Below, piece by piece: positions 45,609 through 53,862 of a stretch of 64,000 bases of DNA. The stretch is from an uncultured Kordiimonas sp. (lineage in GTDB: Bacteria > Pseudomonadota > Alphaproteobacteria > Sphingomonadales > Kordiimonadaceae), in NCBI GenBank assembly GCA_947503575.1, contig CANNDZ010000001.1, positions 1,302,001-1,366,000 on the forward strand. The letters run 5' to 3'. The position numbers and the translations under genes are program-made. How positions within the stretch are numbered: position 1 is the stretch's first letter; every line of letters begins with the position of its first letter. The notes beneath the pieces are model-generated. The model made no database searches, was not told the origin of the DNA, and saw nothing but the letters and a program-made list of their open reading frames with translations.

Positions 45609-46724
45609 ATGTCCCGCGAGTTGACCCACGAGTTGATGCCACAGGCCGACCATGACGGCACAAGCCGCCGCCTGGCGGTGCTCGCCATGAAGCGGGCAGT
45701 GGGGGCCGTGTTGCAGCCGGCCCTGATGCAGGTGTTTGAGGGGGAGGTGAAACCCGCAGCCGAGCAAGCGCTGGGCAGGCCGGTTGAAACCGCCGCTGAT
45801 TTTCGGGACGCATTGAAAACGCACACGCTTTATAAGGCGTGGTCCAGCATCAACCGGGCGGCGCAGCACCGTATGTGGGCCATGCTGGCAGAGCAGATTG
45901 ACGCGGATTATGACCGCATTGCCCAGAGTGTTCAGGCCGCGCGGGCGCAGCAACCCGTTGCAAACCTTAATGTGCCGGATGGGTTTGAAGCGCCAGACTA
46001 TATCCGGCAGGCGGACATTCATTGCCAGCCGGGTGGCTATTTGCTGGACCGGTTTGCGGGCGATGTGGGCGCGGGGCTGCTCTATGAGATGGGCGGCAAT
46101 ATTTATGCGATGGGGCAGAACATTGGCGCGAAGGATTCAAAAGCCCAACGGATTATCGCTTTCATCCGCGAAGAATTCCCGGACCTGAGACCAAAACGCA
46201 TTCTGGAGCTGGGGTGCTCCGCCGGGGCGCAAACCAGTTATTACCCTGCGGCGTTTCAGGGGGCGGAGGTTCATGCCGTTGATATCTCCCCCGCCATGCT
46301 GCGGTACGCGAGGGCGCGCGCTGATGTGCTGAAGGCCACCATTATCTTCCATCTGGCGGACGCAGCCGACCTGCCGTTTGAGGACGGGGCGTTTGACCTG
46401 ATTGTCTCTCACAATATGTTGCATGAAACGGCGGCGGCGCACCAATTGCCGGTGATGCAGGAATGCGCCCGCGTGCTCGCGCCCGGTGGATTGTGTTTGC
46501 ATCAGGATGTTGCTGTGCAACTGGACCAGTTGCCGCCGTTCATTCAGTTTTTATCGGAATGGCAAAAAGACAATAACGGCGAACCGTTTTGGCTGGATTA
46601 TGCCAGTGCCGATGTGCCGGATTTGATGGTGCAGGGGGGATTTTCAGAAACGGCGGTTAAGGCGCATTATCTCGACCAGCTTGACGGACCGTTGCAGTGG
46701 TATGTGGTGACGGCGCAAAAATAG
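45609..46724 (+). CDS. SAM-dependent class I methyltransferase with N-terminal extension
   Basis: 371 residues. The methyltransferase core begins near 195 with ILELGCSAGAQTSYYPAAF (SAM glycine loop), then VDISPAMLRYARARAD and LPFEDGAFDLIVSHNMLHE. The first 190 residues are a helical extension I do not recognise; it may be a substrate domain. GAGAAGGTTCCC precedes the start. Divergent from the GPH symporter, sharing the perfect dyad, so co-regulated with uptake. Small-molecule O- or C-methylation is likely. Confidence 0.85.
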   Translation: MSRELTHELMPQADHDGTSRRLAVLAMKRAVGAVLQPALMQVFEGEVKPAAEQALGRPVETAADFRDALKTHTLYKAWSSINRAAQHRMWAMLAEQIDADYDRIAQSVQAARAQQPVANLNVPDGFEAPDYIRQADIHCQPGGYLLDRFAGDVGAGLLYEMGGNIYAMGQNIGAKDSKAQRIIAFIREEFPDLRPKRILELGCSAGAQTSYYPAAFQGAEVHAVDISPAMLRYARARADVLKATIIFHLADAADLPFEDGAFDLIVSHNMLHETAAAHQLPVMQECARVLAPGGLCLHQDVAVQLDQLPPFIQFLSEWQKDNNGEPFWLDYASADVPDLMVQGGFSETAVKAHYLDQLDGPLQWYVVTAQK

Positions 46725-46796
46725 GGGCCGGTGACCTTTTTGGGATCGTTTTCGTCCCTTTTTGAGCTGTTTTCGTACTTTTTTGCCGGGATTTCG

Positions 46797-47090
46797 TTAT
46801 TTTTTTGCGGCAGACGCGACCTTTTTCATCAGATTTTTCATATAATCGCCGTGGGATTGCAGCCTTTCGCTGATGCCTTCCGCATTTGGGGTGTAGCTGT
46901 CTATCGCATCATCCAGCCCCGGATGCAGGGTTTTTGCGGTCGCCAGACGGTCCCGCAGCACGCAATTTTCTTCTGCGATTTCAAGCACTAACGCCAGCAG
47001 GTCATCGGTCACCGGGTCGTCGAAATACCGCAGCCTCTCTGCCGTTGCGGCATCCGCGATGGATTTCAGCGATGGACTATCAGATGTCAT
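46797..47090 (-). CDS. Small protein of unknown function coupled to CoA-transferase
   Basis: 97 residues from the ATG at 47090, which overlaps the CoA-transferase stop (TAATG). Mostly helical, with a coiled-coil-like LLALVLEIAEENCVLRDRLATAK at about 30-55 and a Lys-rich end. No signal peptide or membrane helix. The tight coupling suggests a helper of the CoA-transferase, but the family is not recognised. Confidence 0.7.
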   Translation of the reverse strand: MTSDSPSLKSIADAATAERLRYFDDPVTDDLLALVLEIAEENCVLRDRLATAKTLHPGLDDAIDSYTPNAEGISERLQSHGDYMKNLMKKVASAAKK

Positions 47091-48280
47091 TAATCGCACC
47101 GCACCGTACCAGCCGCCGCCAGTTCTTTGATCTCAATATCGCTGTATCCCAAGGATACCAACACTTCCACCGTGTGCTCACCAATTTTTGGCAGGTCTTT
47201 TCTAAGGCCCGGCCGCGCGCCGTCCATCTCAATCGGCATCGCTGGCAGCTTCGCTTTGTCGCCGCTATCAAGTGTTACCTCAACCATGCCGCCCGCGGCG
47301 TTCAGGTGCGGGTCATCAATCAGGTCTTCGGGTTTGGCGATGGGCGCATAGGGCAGGCCGGTGGTCTCCAGCTTTGCCATAAGGTCCGCTTTGCTGTAGC
47401 GCCGGAACAGGGCGCGCACCGTTGGGATGAGGCTGTCCCTGCGTTTCACCCGCTCGGGGTTGGTGGCATAGTCGGGGTTGTTGGCCATTTCAGGCAAGCC
47501 AAAAGCTTCGCAAAATGCCACCCACTGCGTGTCGCTCACGACACCGACAAACACATTGTCATCATCCGCTGTTTCAAACACATCATACACGGCCCAACTG
47601 GAAATGCGGGCAGGCATGGGCTGCGCCGGGGTGCCTGTGACCGCATATTGTGCCATATGCTGCCCCACTAAGTAAGCGGTTGTTTCATAAAGAGAACTTT
47701 TTACATACTGGCCTTTTCCGGTGCGATGGCGTTCTTCAATAGCCGCCAAAATGGCGATCACGCCAAACATGCCGCCCGTTACATCAATCACGCTTGCACC
47801 CGCGCGCAGCGGCCTGCCGGGCGGGCCTGTCATATAGGCCAGGCCGCCCATCATTTGGGCCACTTCATCAAGAGCGGTGCGCTGCTCGTAAGGACCTCTC
47901 AGGAACCCTTTTTCGGAGCAATAGATCAGCCGTTCATTGACGGCTTTCAGGTCATCATAGCCAAATCCCAGCTTTTCCATGGCACCCGGCCTGAAATTTT
48001 CGATGACCACATCAGCGTTTTTGATAAGTTTGCGCGCAATGTCTTTGCCCGTGTCGGACTTCATATCCAGGCAAATGCTGCGCTTGTTGCGGTTGTACAT
48101 GGCAAAATAGCCAGCCCCCGCGCCGACCAAGCGCCGCGTATTGTCACCTTTTGTTGGTTCGATCTTGATAACATCAGCACCAAGGTCCGCCAGCATAACC
48201 CCGACGGTTGGCCCCATCACCATGTGGGTAAATTCAATGACCTTAATGCCCGAAAGTGGCAGGTGCTGTGTTTCCGCCAT
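47090..48280 (-). CDS. Family III (CaiB/BaiF) CoA-transferase
   Basis: 396 residues. Family motifs: IKVIEFTHMVMGPTVGVMLADLGADVIKIE at the N-terminus, NRNKRSICLDMKSDTGKD, VVIENFRPGAMEKLGFGYDDL, and the catalytic Asp138 in ALDEVAQMMGGL. These enzymes move CoA between carboxylic acids (oxalate, carnitine, benzylsuccinate, citramalate and others). It is divergent from a lyase of the HMG-CoA family across a region with a good dyad; together they could activate and cleave an alkylmalate-type acid. Confidence 0.93.
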   Translation of the reverse strand: MAETQHLPLSGIKVIEFTHMVMGPTVGVMLADLGADVIKIEPTKGDNTRRLVGAGAGYFAMYNRNKRSICLDMKSDTGKDIARKLIKNADVVIENFRPGAMEKLGFGYDDLKAVNERLIYCSEKGFLRGPYEQRTALDEVAQMMGGLAYMTGPPGRPLRAGASVIDVTGGMFGVIAILAAIEERHRTGKGQYVKSSLYETTAYLVGQHMAQYAVTGTPAQPMPARISSWAVYDVFETADDDNVFVGVVSDTQWVAFCEAFGLPEMANNPDYATNPERVKRRDSLIPTVRALFRRYSKADLMAKLETTGLPYAPIAKPEDLIDDPHLNAAGGMVEVTLDSGDKAKLPAMPIEMDGARPGLRKDLPKIGEHTVEVLVSLGYSDIEIKELAAAGTVRCD

Positions 48281-48376
48281 GGTGCCCCTTCATTCCCCAC
48301 GATTTCCATCAAGTCGACAATTTCTGGCAGGCCTGTATGGTGGTCCGCTAATTGCCCCTTGATCACAAAACCTCAA

Positions 48377-48396
48377 TTGTTATATCAATAGAGCAA
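48377..48396. promoter_or_regulatory. 20-bp dyad, site 7 of 10
   Basis: TTGTTATA-TCAA-TAGAGCAA, 14 of 16 arm positions. Lies between the CoA-transferase and the lyase gene, 97 and 86 bases from their starts. Confidence 0.6.
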
Positions 48397-48481
48397 TTAA
48401 AGGAATGGTTCAACCGGAAATCCGATCCTATCATGCCTTAAGCTGTGGAAAGATACCTGATTTTCAGGCAGGAGTAATTGT

Positions 48482-49429
48482 GTGCACCATCCTAATATTG
48501 ACATTGAAATCAGCGAGGTAGGCCTCAGAGACGGCCTTCAAAGCATTGACCGGATTATGCCGCTGGAGGCTAAAAAGGCCTGGATAGCCGCAGAGGCAGC
48601 CGCTGGTGTGCCAGAGATTGAGGTTGGTTCATTTGTACCAGCCAAGATATTGCCGCAACTCGCTGACACAGCCGAGGTTGTTGCTTTTGCTAAAACAATT
48701 CCGGGTCTGACAGTGGCGGTGCTGGTGCCTAATTTTCGCGGCGCGGAAAACGCGATGCAGGCAGGTGCCGATAAAATCACTATTCCGCTGTCTGTCAGCG
48801 AAACTCATAGCCTTAAAAACGTGCGGCGCACCCATGCCCAGATGCTGGACGAGGTGTCCCGTATCGCCCAATTGATTAATGGGTTGCCCGCCGACAAAAG
48901 GCCGGTGTTTGAAGGGGGTCTGTCAACGGCTTTTGGCTGCACTCTTGAGGGTCCTATAGCCGAATCCACGGTGGTGGCACTGGCTGAGGCATTGATGGAG
49001 CGTGGTTGCACCGAAGTGGGCCTGTCGGACACCACGGGGTATGCGAACCCTGGTCAGGTGAAGCGATTGACCAAGGCCGTAAAAGCCGCGGTTGGGGACG
49101 ACAAACTCACCGGCCTTCATTTGCACAACACACGCGGTGTCGGGCTTGCAAACGTGATGGCGGCGCTTGATGTTGGTATCACCACGCTGGATGCCTCGCT
49201 CGGTGGGATTGGTGGCTGTCCTTTTGCCCCAGGCGCAAGCGGTAATATTGTGACCGAAGATCTGGTTTATATGCTGGACAGCATGGGACTGAAAACCGGC
49301 ATAGACCTTGATCAGCTGCTTGCTGTGCGCACTATTGTCGAGGGGGCCTTGCCGGGTGAGCCCCTGTATGGTTTTACGCCCGACGCCGGTCTGCCGAAAG
49401 GCTATCCAAAGGGCTATCAGCCTGCTTGA
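48482..49429 (+). CDS. HMG-CoA-lyase-like aldolase
   Basis: 315 residues from a GTG with CAGGAG before it. TIM-barrel HMGL family: EVGLRDGLQ near residue 11-20 (catalytic Arg/Asp and metal ligand), GLHLHNTRG near 218 (metal His), and the active-site loop GGIGGCPFAPGASGN with Cys246. It would split a 3-hydroxyacyl-CoA (HMG-CoA or citramalyl-type) into two smaller products. The neighbouring CoA-transferase and LeuCD-like genes favour an alkylmalyl-CoA substrate over leucine degradation. Confidence 0.92.
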   Translation: MHHPNIDIEISEVGLRDGLQSIDRIMPLEAKKAWIAAEAAAGVPEIEVGSFVPAKILPQLADTAEVVAFAKTIPGLTVAVLVPNFRGAENAMQAGADKITIPLSVSETHSLKNVRRTHAQMLDEVSRIAQLINGLPADKRPVFEGGLSTAFGCTLEGPIAESTVVALAEALMERGCTEVGLSDTTGYANPGQVKRLTKAVKAAVGDDKLTGLHLHNTRGVGLANVMAALDVGITTLDASLGGIGGCPFAPGASGNIVTEDLVYMLDSMGLKTGIDLDQLLAVRTIVEGALPGEPLYGFTPDAGLPKGYPKGYQPA

Positions 49430-49452
49430 ATGAATTAAACTGGAGCATCGAC

Positions 49453-49791
49453 ATGCCTGACGCTGACCCCAACCGCAAACTGTTCGTGATGGCTGTCTGT
49501 ACAGATCGCCCCGGGCAGGAGGCGCAGGACGCGCGCCTTGAATTCATGCAAGGCCATCTGGATCATGTGGAGTCGATCCTCGACCATATCCTTGTTGCAG
49601 GGCCGGTTTTTGCCGACGATGGGAAAACCATAATCGGGTCGACCCTTATTTATAAGACTGATGATAAAGCACAGGCCCGCGAATGGCTGGAAGCCGACCC
49701 CTATTTCAAAGCGCCCATCTGGCAGTCTGTAGAATTTCATTTGTTCAGGGGCGCGTTGGGCGGCGCGGTTGGCGGTGTAACTTATCGTTAG
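49453..49791 (+). CDS. YciI-family protein
   Basis: 112 residues from the ATG at 49453, with CTGGAG before it; an overlapping TTG start is less likely. The YCII fold is seen in KLFVMAVCTDRPGQEAQDARLEFMQGHLDHVESILDHILVAGPVFADDGKTIIGSTLIY and the DDKAQAREWLEADPYFKAPIW end. YciI proteins have a ferredoxin-like fold with His/Asp active residues and often sit in degradation operons. Second gene after the lyase. Confidence 0.9.
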   Translation: MPDADPNRKLFVMAVCTDRPGQEAQDARLEFMQGHLDHVESILDHILVAGPVFADDGKTIIGSTLIYKTDDKAQAREWLEADPYFKAPIWQSVEFHLFRGALGGAVGGVTYR

Positions 49792-49794
49792 GCC

Positions 49795-50412
49795 CTACAG
49801 GCGCGCCCATGGGTGGGTAGTAAAACGCTTTTGTTCAAAAGCTTTTATTTGATCTTCCACCATCAGTGTACGGGCGATTGGGTCCAGGCCGTCCATCAGC
49901 GTTTGGCGTTTGTTATCTGAAACCTTAAAGGCATGGATTTGCCCGGTTGGATCGCTGATCGTTTGAGCGACCAGATCAACGGTAAAAATACCGGCTGCCC
50001 CGCCGATAGCGAGGTCAGCCAGAACTGCCACCTGATCGGCTTGTAATGTTACCGGCAACAAGCCGTTCTGGATGCAGTTGCTTTCAAATATTGCGCTGAA
50101 AGACGGCGCGATGATAGTCCTGATGCCATATTCAGCCAGCGCCCAAACGGCATGTTCCCGCGAAGAACCGCAGCCAAAGTTTTCCCCCGCAATCAGGATT
50201 TGGGTGCCAAGATACTTGGGCTGGTTAAGCACGAAATCCGGGTTTTGTTTGCGGGCATCAATATCCTCATACCGCCATCCGGCAAAAAGCCCGATAGACA
50301 GGCCTTTTTTTGAAACACGTTTCATTTCACGCGATGGAATAATTATGTCTGTGTCGATGTTGACCCGCATCAAAGGCGCTGCAATGGCCGTTATGGAAGT
50401 GAATTTTTCCAT
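49795..50412 (-). CDS. LeuD-like small subunit of an aconitase-family hydratase
   Basis: 205 residues from the ATG at 50412. DTDIIIPSREMKRVSKKGL near 22 and ENFGCGSSREHAVWALAEYGIRTIIAPSFSAIFESNCIQNGLLPV near 75-120 are the swivel-domain motifs. With the large subunit it forms a [4Fe-4S] hydro-lyase. Sequence alone does not separate isopropylmalate isomerase from citraconate or dimethylmaleate hydratase. No leuB or leuA is near and the genes sit behind a DUF1838 gene, so a catabolic role is likelier. Confidence 0.9.
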   Translation of the reverse strand: MEKFTSITAIAAPLMRVNIDTDIIIPSREMKRVSKKGLSIGLFAGWRYEDIDARKQNPDFVLNQPKYLGTQILIAGENFGCGSSREHAVWALAEYGIRTIIAPSFSAIFESNCIQNGLLPVTLQADQVAVLADLAIGGAAGIFTVDLVAQTISDPTGQIHAFKVSDNKRQTLMDGLDPIARTLMVEDQIKAFEQKRFTTHPWARL

Positions 50413-50413
50413 A

Positions 50414-51871
50414 TTAATTAACAACTTCCACAGTGCGTGCGGCAGGTATGGCGTCTTTTGGCGTGTCTGCCCCTATGTCCCGAAAGCTGGCGATTTTTCC
50501 TTTAATTGCCGACGCTGCAACTGTGGCGGGGCTTGCCAAGTGGGTGCGGGTTTTAGGGCCCTGACGGTTTTCAAAATTGCGATTGGTGGTCGAAATCACG
50601 CGTTCCTGATCGTCAAAGCTTTCGCCGCCCGCATAAAAACACATGGAACACCCTGGTAGACGCCATTCAAACCCCGCGTCCTTGAAAATGCGGTCCAGTC
50701 CTTCATCTTCTGCAGCGGCTTTCACCGCCATGGACCCCGGTACGCAGATGGCTTTGACACCTTTAGCGATATGCCGCCCTTTCAGAACAGCCGCCGCCCG
50801 GCGCAGGTCGGAAAGCCGCCCATTGGTGCAGGACCCAATGAATGCACCGGTTATCGGTACGCCCGCCAGGGGTGTCCCGCTTTCCAGGCCAATGTAATCC
50901 AGTGCTTTGCGGATGCTTTCGCTACTTGCGCACCCTTGGGTGTTGGTTGTTAGGGGAACTGTGTCTGAAATTTCTATCGCATGTTCGGGACTGGTGCCCC
51001 AGGTCACGGTTTCTTTCAGGCGGCTGACATCAATGGCGATATCGCGGTCAAATGCGGCACGGTTATCGCTTTTCAGCGTCTGCCAATATGTCTGCGCTTC
51101 AGCCCAGGCATCGCCTTTTGGCGCATAGGGTTTTCCCTTTAAAAACGATATGGCCTTTGCATCAGGCGCAATGACCGCCGTAAAGGCTGATAATTCGACG
51201 CCCATGTTACACAGGGTCATGCGGGCTTCCATATCCATGGCGTCTACCACGGGACCGCAAAATTCAATGGCGTGACCAGTGGCACCCGCCGCGCCCAATT
51301 CGCCGATAATATGCAGGATAACATCTTTCGCCGTAATGCCAGCAGGCAGGGTGCCCAGGATGGCGATGCGCATTTGTTTGGGCTTTGCCACACGCAGGGT
51401 GGAAGTCGCGAGCGCATGTTCTGCTTCTGTTGATCCGATACCCCACGCAAGTGCGCCAAATGCCCCTTGCGAGCAGGTGTGGCTGTCCGGGCAAACCAAG
51501 CTTAGGCCCGGTAAAACAATGCCTTGTTCGGGCGAAATAACATGGACGATGCCTTGGTCCTTATCGTTGATGTCAAAAAGCTTTATGCCAGCCCAGGCGC
51601 AGCCTTCGCGCATGGCTTTTATAAAGTCTTCGCCACTTGGCATCAGCGTTGTGTCACCGCGCCCTTCATGGGTGTCTACAATATGGTCCATGGTACCGAA
51701 TACATGATCAGGAAAGCGGACTTGCCTGCCGCTTTCCTCCAGGCTTTTGAGCGCAACACTGCCTGTGCGCTCATGGATAAAGACCCTGTCGATGTACAGA
51801 AGTGCATTGTTGCCACCAAGGTTGGTGACAACATGCGCATCCCACAATTTATCGAACAGGGTTTTTGCCAT
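50414..51871 (-). CDS. LeuC-like large subunit of an aconitase-family hydratase
   Basis: 485 residues. TLFDKLWDAHVV at the start, VCPDSHTCSQGAFGALAWGIGSTEAEHALAT near 125-155, GSCTNGRLSDLRRAA near 345 and GCSMCFYAGGESF near 405 give the three cluster Cys. Forms the hydratase with the small subunit one base downstream; 19 bases separate it from the DUF1838 gene. It would add water to an unsaturated di- or tricarboxylate. Confidence 0.92.
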   Translation of the reverse strand: MAKTLFDKLWDAHVVTNLGGNNALLYIDRVFIHERTGSVALKSLEESGRQVRFPDHVFGTMDHIVDTHEGRGDTTLMPSGEDFIKAMREGCAWAGIKLFDINDKDQGIVHVISPEQGIVLPGLSLVCPDSHTCSQGAFGALAWGIGSTEAEHALATSTLRVAKPKQMRIAILGTLPAGITAKDVILHIIGELGAAGATGHAIEFCGPVVDAMDMEARMTLCNMGVELSAFTAVIAPDAKAISFLKGKPYAPKGDAWAEAQTYWQTLKSDNRAAFDRDIAIDVSRLKETVTWGTSPEHAIEISDTVPLTTNTQGCASSESIRKALDYIGLESGTPLAGVPITGAFIGSCTNGRLSDLRRAAAVLKGRHIAKGVKAICVPGSMAVKAAAEDEGLDRIFKDAGFEWRLPGCSMCFYAGGESFDDQERVISTTNRNFENRQGPKTRTHLASPATVAASAIKGKIASFRDIGADTPKDAIPAARTVEVVN

Positions 51872-51890
51872 AGCTGTTCCGATTTAGGCC

Positions 51891-52817
51891 TTAGTTGTGG
51901 CCGCCGCGCGGCAGCTTGCCACCTTCAACCCGTTTCTTGAAGTAGGTCCAGCTTGTCTCGTTCGGGCGGTCATCATCCCCCGGAGGTGGTGCTGTGTAGG
52001 TCGGTTCTTTTTCAGCAATATAGCGTTTCATAACATCGGGCAGGTCGTCAAACGAATCCACTTTCTGGCCGGCAGCATGAATGTAGATAATGCCTTCGCG
52101 GCCCTGCATTTCCATCCAGGGCAACCAGTCTGAAATACGCACCCAGCCAACTTTAACATCGGCTGTATCTGTGCTGTCGCTGGTCAGGCTTTCGATGTCG
52201 CCCATAAAGTTAAACAGTTCTGTTGCATGGTATGCACCGCCCACATAGGCCTGATATTCGCCGCCCAATTCGTTGTGATAGAACAGCGGAATAGGGGCTG
52301 TCATAAACCAGCTATCGCCTTGGTTGCGGGCAAACCATCGCGCGCGCGGGTTGCCATCATCGTCATACGGGAAGCTGGGACGCTGGTTCACAGGGTCATT
52401 GGCTACATGGATCACATCGACAGTTGTGTCGGTCCAAGGGTTGTCCCACTTTTCCATGGGTTCGCCGGTTTTTGGGTCCAGATACAGCAGGATTTCTTTT
52501 GAAACGAGCCGGTAGCCGGTGCCTTTTTTGCCGCCGTCGATGGATACGCAGGTTCGAATATTCATGCCCACGGTGCCAAACATGCGTTTGTCGGCCTCAC
52601 CCATGCGGCGGGAAAACACAGACCCTTCCCATGTGTAGACAACAGGTTTGTTATCTTCGGTTGAGCATTGGATTTTCCGGTTAGCGGCGGTTGCGCCCTC
52701 GGGTGTGTTCAGGTCTATTGGTGCGGCTGTTGCTGCTGTCCCGGATAGTCCGGCAAGCACTGCGGCGGCCAAAGTTGTTTTTAGAGCAGAAAGCCCCGAT
52801 TTCATCATCCCCATCAT
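51891..52817 (-). CDS. DUF1838 family exported protein (copy 3)
   Basis: 308 residues with CAGGAGA before the first of several clustered ATGs. Signal peptide to about residue 31 (TAATAAP). Same pattern as copies 1 and 2: FSRRMGEADKRM, RTC, YLDPKTGEPME.WDNPWTDT, VANDPVN, WLPWMEM and PPPGDDDRPNETSW. First gene of an operon with leuC- and leuD-like genes, which ties the family to the same pathway. The dyad at 52850 lies 33 bases before its start. Confidence 0.9.
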   Translation of the reverse strand: MMGMMKSGLSALKTTLAAAVLAGLSGTAATAAPIDLNTPEGATAANRKIQCSTEDNKPVVYTWEGSVFSRRMGEADKRMFGTVGMNIRTCVSIDGGKKGTGYRLVSKEILLYLDPKTGEPMEKWDNPWTDTTVDVIHVANDPVNQRPSFPYDDDGNPRARWFARNQGDSWFMTAPIPLFYHNELGGEYQAYVGGAYHATELFNFMGDIESLTSDSTDTADVKVGWVRISDWLPWMEMQGREGIIYIHAAGQKVDSFDDLPDVMKRYIAEKEPTYTAPPPGDDDRPNETSWTYFKKRVEGGKLPRGGHN

Positions 52818-52835
52818 TTGATGTCTCCTGTCTGC

Positions 52836-52849
52836 TGGATTTGGATCAA
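52836..52849. promoter_or_regulatory. FNR-like dyad (imperfect)
   Basis: TGGAT-TTGG-ATCAA, one base off the consensus, directly next to dyad site 8 in the DUF1838-leuCD promoter. Confidence 0.35.
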
Positions 52850-52869
52850 ATAGTATATTGATATAACAA
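52850..52869. promoter_or_regulatory. 20-bp dyad, site 8 of 10
   Basis: ATAGTATA-TTGA-TATAACAA; the right arm is perfect and the left arm matches at 5 of 8. Before the DUF1838-leuC-leuD operon. Confidence 0.5.
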
Positions 52870-52930
52870 TAGGATCAATTGATTCCGTCGCTTTGGCCAA
52901 AAATGTTTTTAACTGTATCAGCCTGAGCAT

Positions 52931-52961
52931 AAAAAAGGCAGGCACGATGCCTGCCTTTTTT
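52931..52961. terminator. Bidirectional terminator
   Basis: Perfect 14-bp arms AAAAAAGGCAGGCA / TGCCTGCCTTTTTT around a 3-nt loop, giving a T-run in both directions. It ends the membrane-protein gene (stop at 52981) on the minus strand. Confidence 0.9.
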
Positions 52962-52980
52962 GGGTGCGATGGACTGTAAC

Positions 52981-53700
52981 TTAGAACGCTTTGGTAACCC
53001 CGACAAACGCCATGGTGCCGATGCTAACCCAATATAGGTAGGCAGCCTTTCTGGCTTGTTGCAGGGTGCCGTAGATGTGGTCTTCTACTTCATCATTAGG
53101 TCCGTCTGCTTCCAGTTTGCGGAAGGCGCCAACCCAGTCCGTCATCACATAGCGCAGGTAAAGCCCGATAATCAGGATGAAGCCAAAGAAGGCCATTTTG
53201 AACCCAAACCAGTATTGCCCCGCTTCTTCACCCGTGAACAACACATTGCCGGTAAAGATGGTGTATAGCCCGGCAAACATCAGCGACGGGATCAGCACCC
53301 AGCGGATTTTGTTGTCGATTTGAGTAAGGCGCACATATTTTTCCGTGCCTGCGTTTTTGAAAGCACCCCAAATGAGGAACCACCACCAAGCGGCAGTTGC
53401 CACCCACGCGACATACACCCAATTACCGGAAATCGGAGACAGGCCGTAGTTGTTGGCCATGTGGAAGCCAACCGGCAAGAGCCATATGATGGCGGACCGG
53501 GGCAGGATATCAATCATCACTGCCGTTTTCATGTGGCGTCTGCGTTCTTCCAGCGTCAGAGTGCGGTCTGCGACAAAAGTTGACGCGTTGAACACGCCCC
53601 ATTCACCGCCCAGCCAGTATGCGGCCAGGATGATATGCGCCCAGCGCAACACATCATGGAACGGGATTTCCATGCCCAAGAAGTTCAAATATGTATCCAT
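52981..53700 (-). CDS. Integral membrane protein of unknown function
   Basis: 239 residues from the ATG at 53700 (GGGGACTTAGG before it); the longer frame upstream runs through the promoter elements. About five to six helices, with a His in the first helix (RWAHIILAAYWLGGEWGVF) and a second His pair position in LLPVGFHMANNYG, a pattern seen in CopD- or cytochrome-like membrane proteins of the DUF2269 type, which could bind haem or metal. Its promoter region, shared with an MFS transporter, holds an FNR-like box and a very good dyad. Confidence 0.7.
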   Translation of the reverse strand: MDTYLNFLGMEIPFHDVLRWAHIILAAYWLGGEWGVFNASTFVADRTLTLEERRRHMKTAVMIDILPRSAIIWLLPVGFHMANNYGLSPISGNWVYVAWVATAAWWWFLIWGAFKNAGTEKYVRLTQIDNKIRWVLIPSLMFAGLYTIFTGNVLFTGEEAGQYWFGFKMAFFGFILIIGLYLRYVMTDWVGAFRKLEADGPNDEVEDHIYGTLQQARKAAYLYWVSIGTMAFVGVTKAF

Positions 53701-53765
53701 CCTAAGTCCCCTGTTGGTCACTCGTTTACAGGGGAACAATTTCTGGCTGGGGGTGGTTTTTTGCA

Positions 53766-53779
53766 TTGATGCACGTCAA
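53766..53779. promoter_or_regulatory. FNR-type dyad
   Basis: TTGAT-GCAC-GTCAA, a full dyad with mixed half-sites, 66 bases before the membrane-protein start and 31 bases (centre to centre) from dyad site 9. Confidence 0.65.
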
Positions 53780-53793
53780 TGGTCTGGTAAAAG

Positions 53794-53813
53794 TTGTGAT
53801 ATCGTTATAACAA
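53794..53813. promoter_or_regulatory. 20-bp dyad, site 9 of 10
   Basis: TTGTGATA-TCGT-TATAACAA, 15 of 16 arm positions. Divergent region of the membrane protein and the MFS transporter, 50 bases before the latter. Confidence 0.7.
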
Positions 53814-53862
53814 GTAACGAATTGTGAGAGATATCAGCTTGCCACCATGGGGAGAATGGCAC

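Noticed and set aside
49795-51871. LeuC/LeuD as ordinary leucine biosynthesis genes
   Set aside because: Not excluded, but there is no leuA or leuB nearby and the operon begins with a DUF1838 gene under the shared dyad, so a catabolic hydratase is the better reading.
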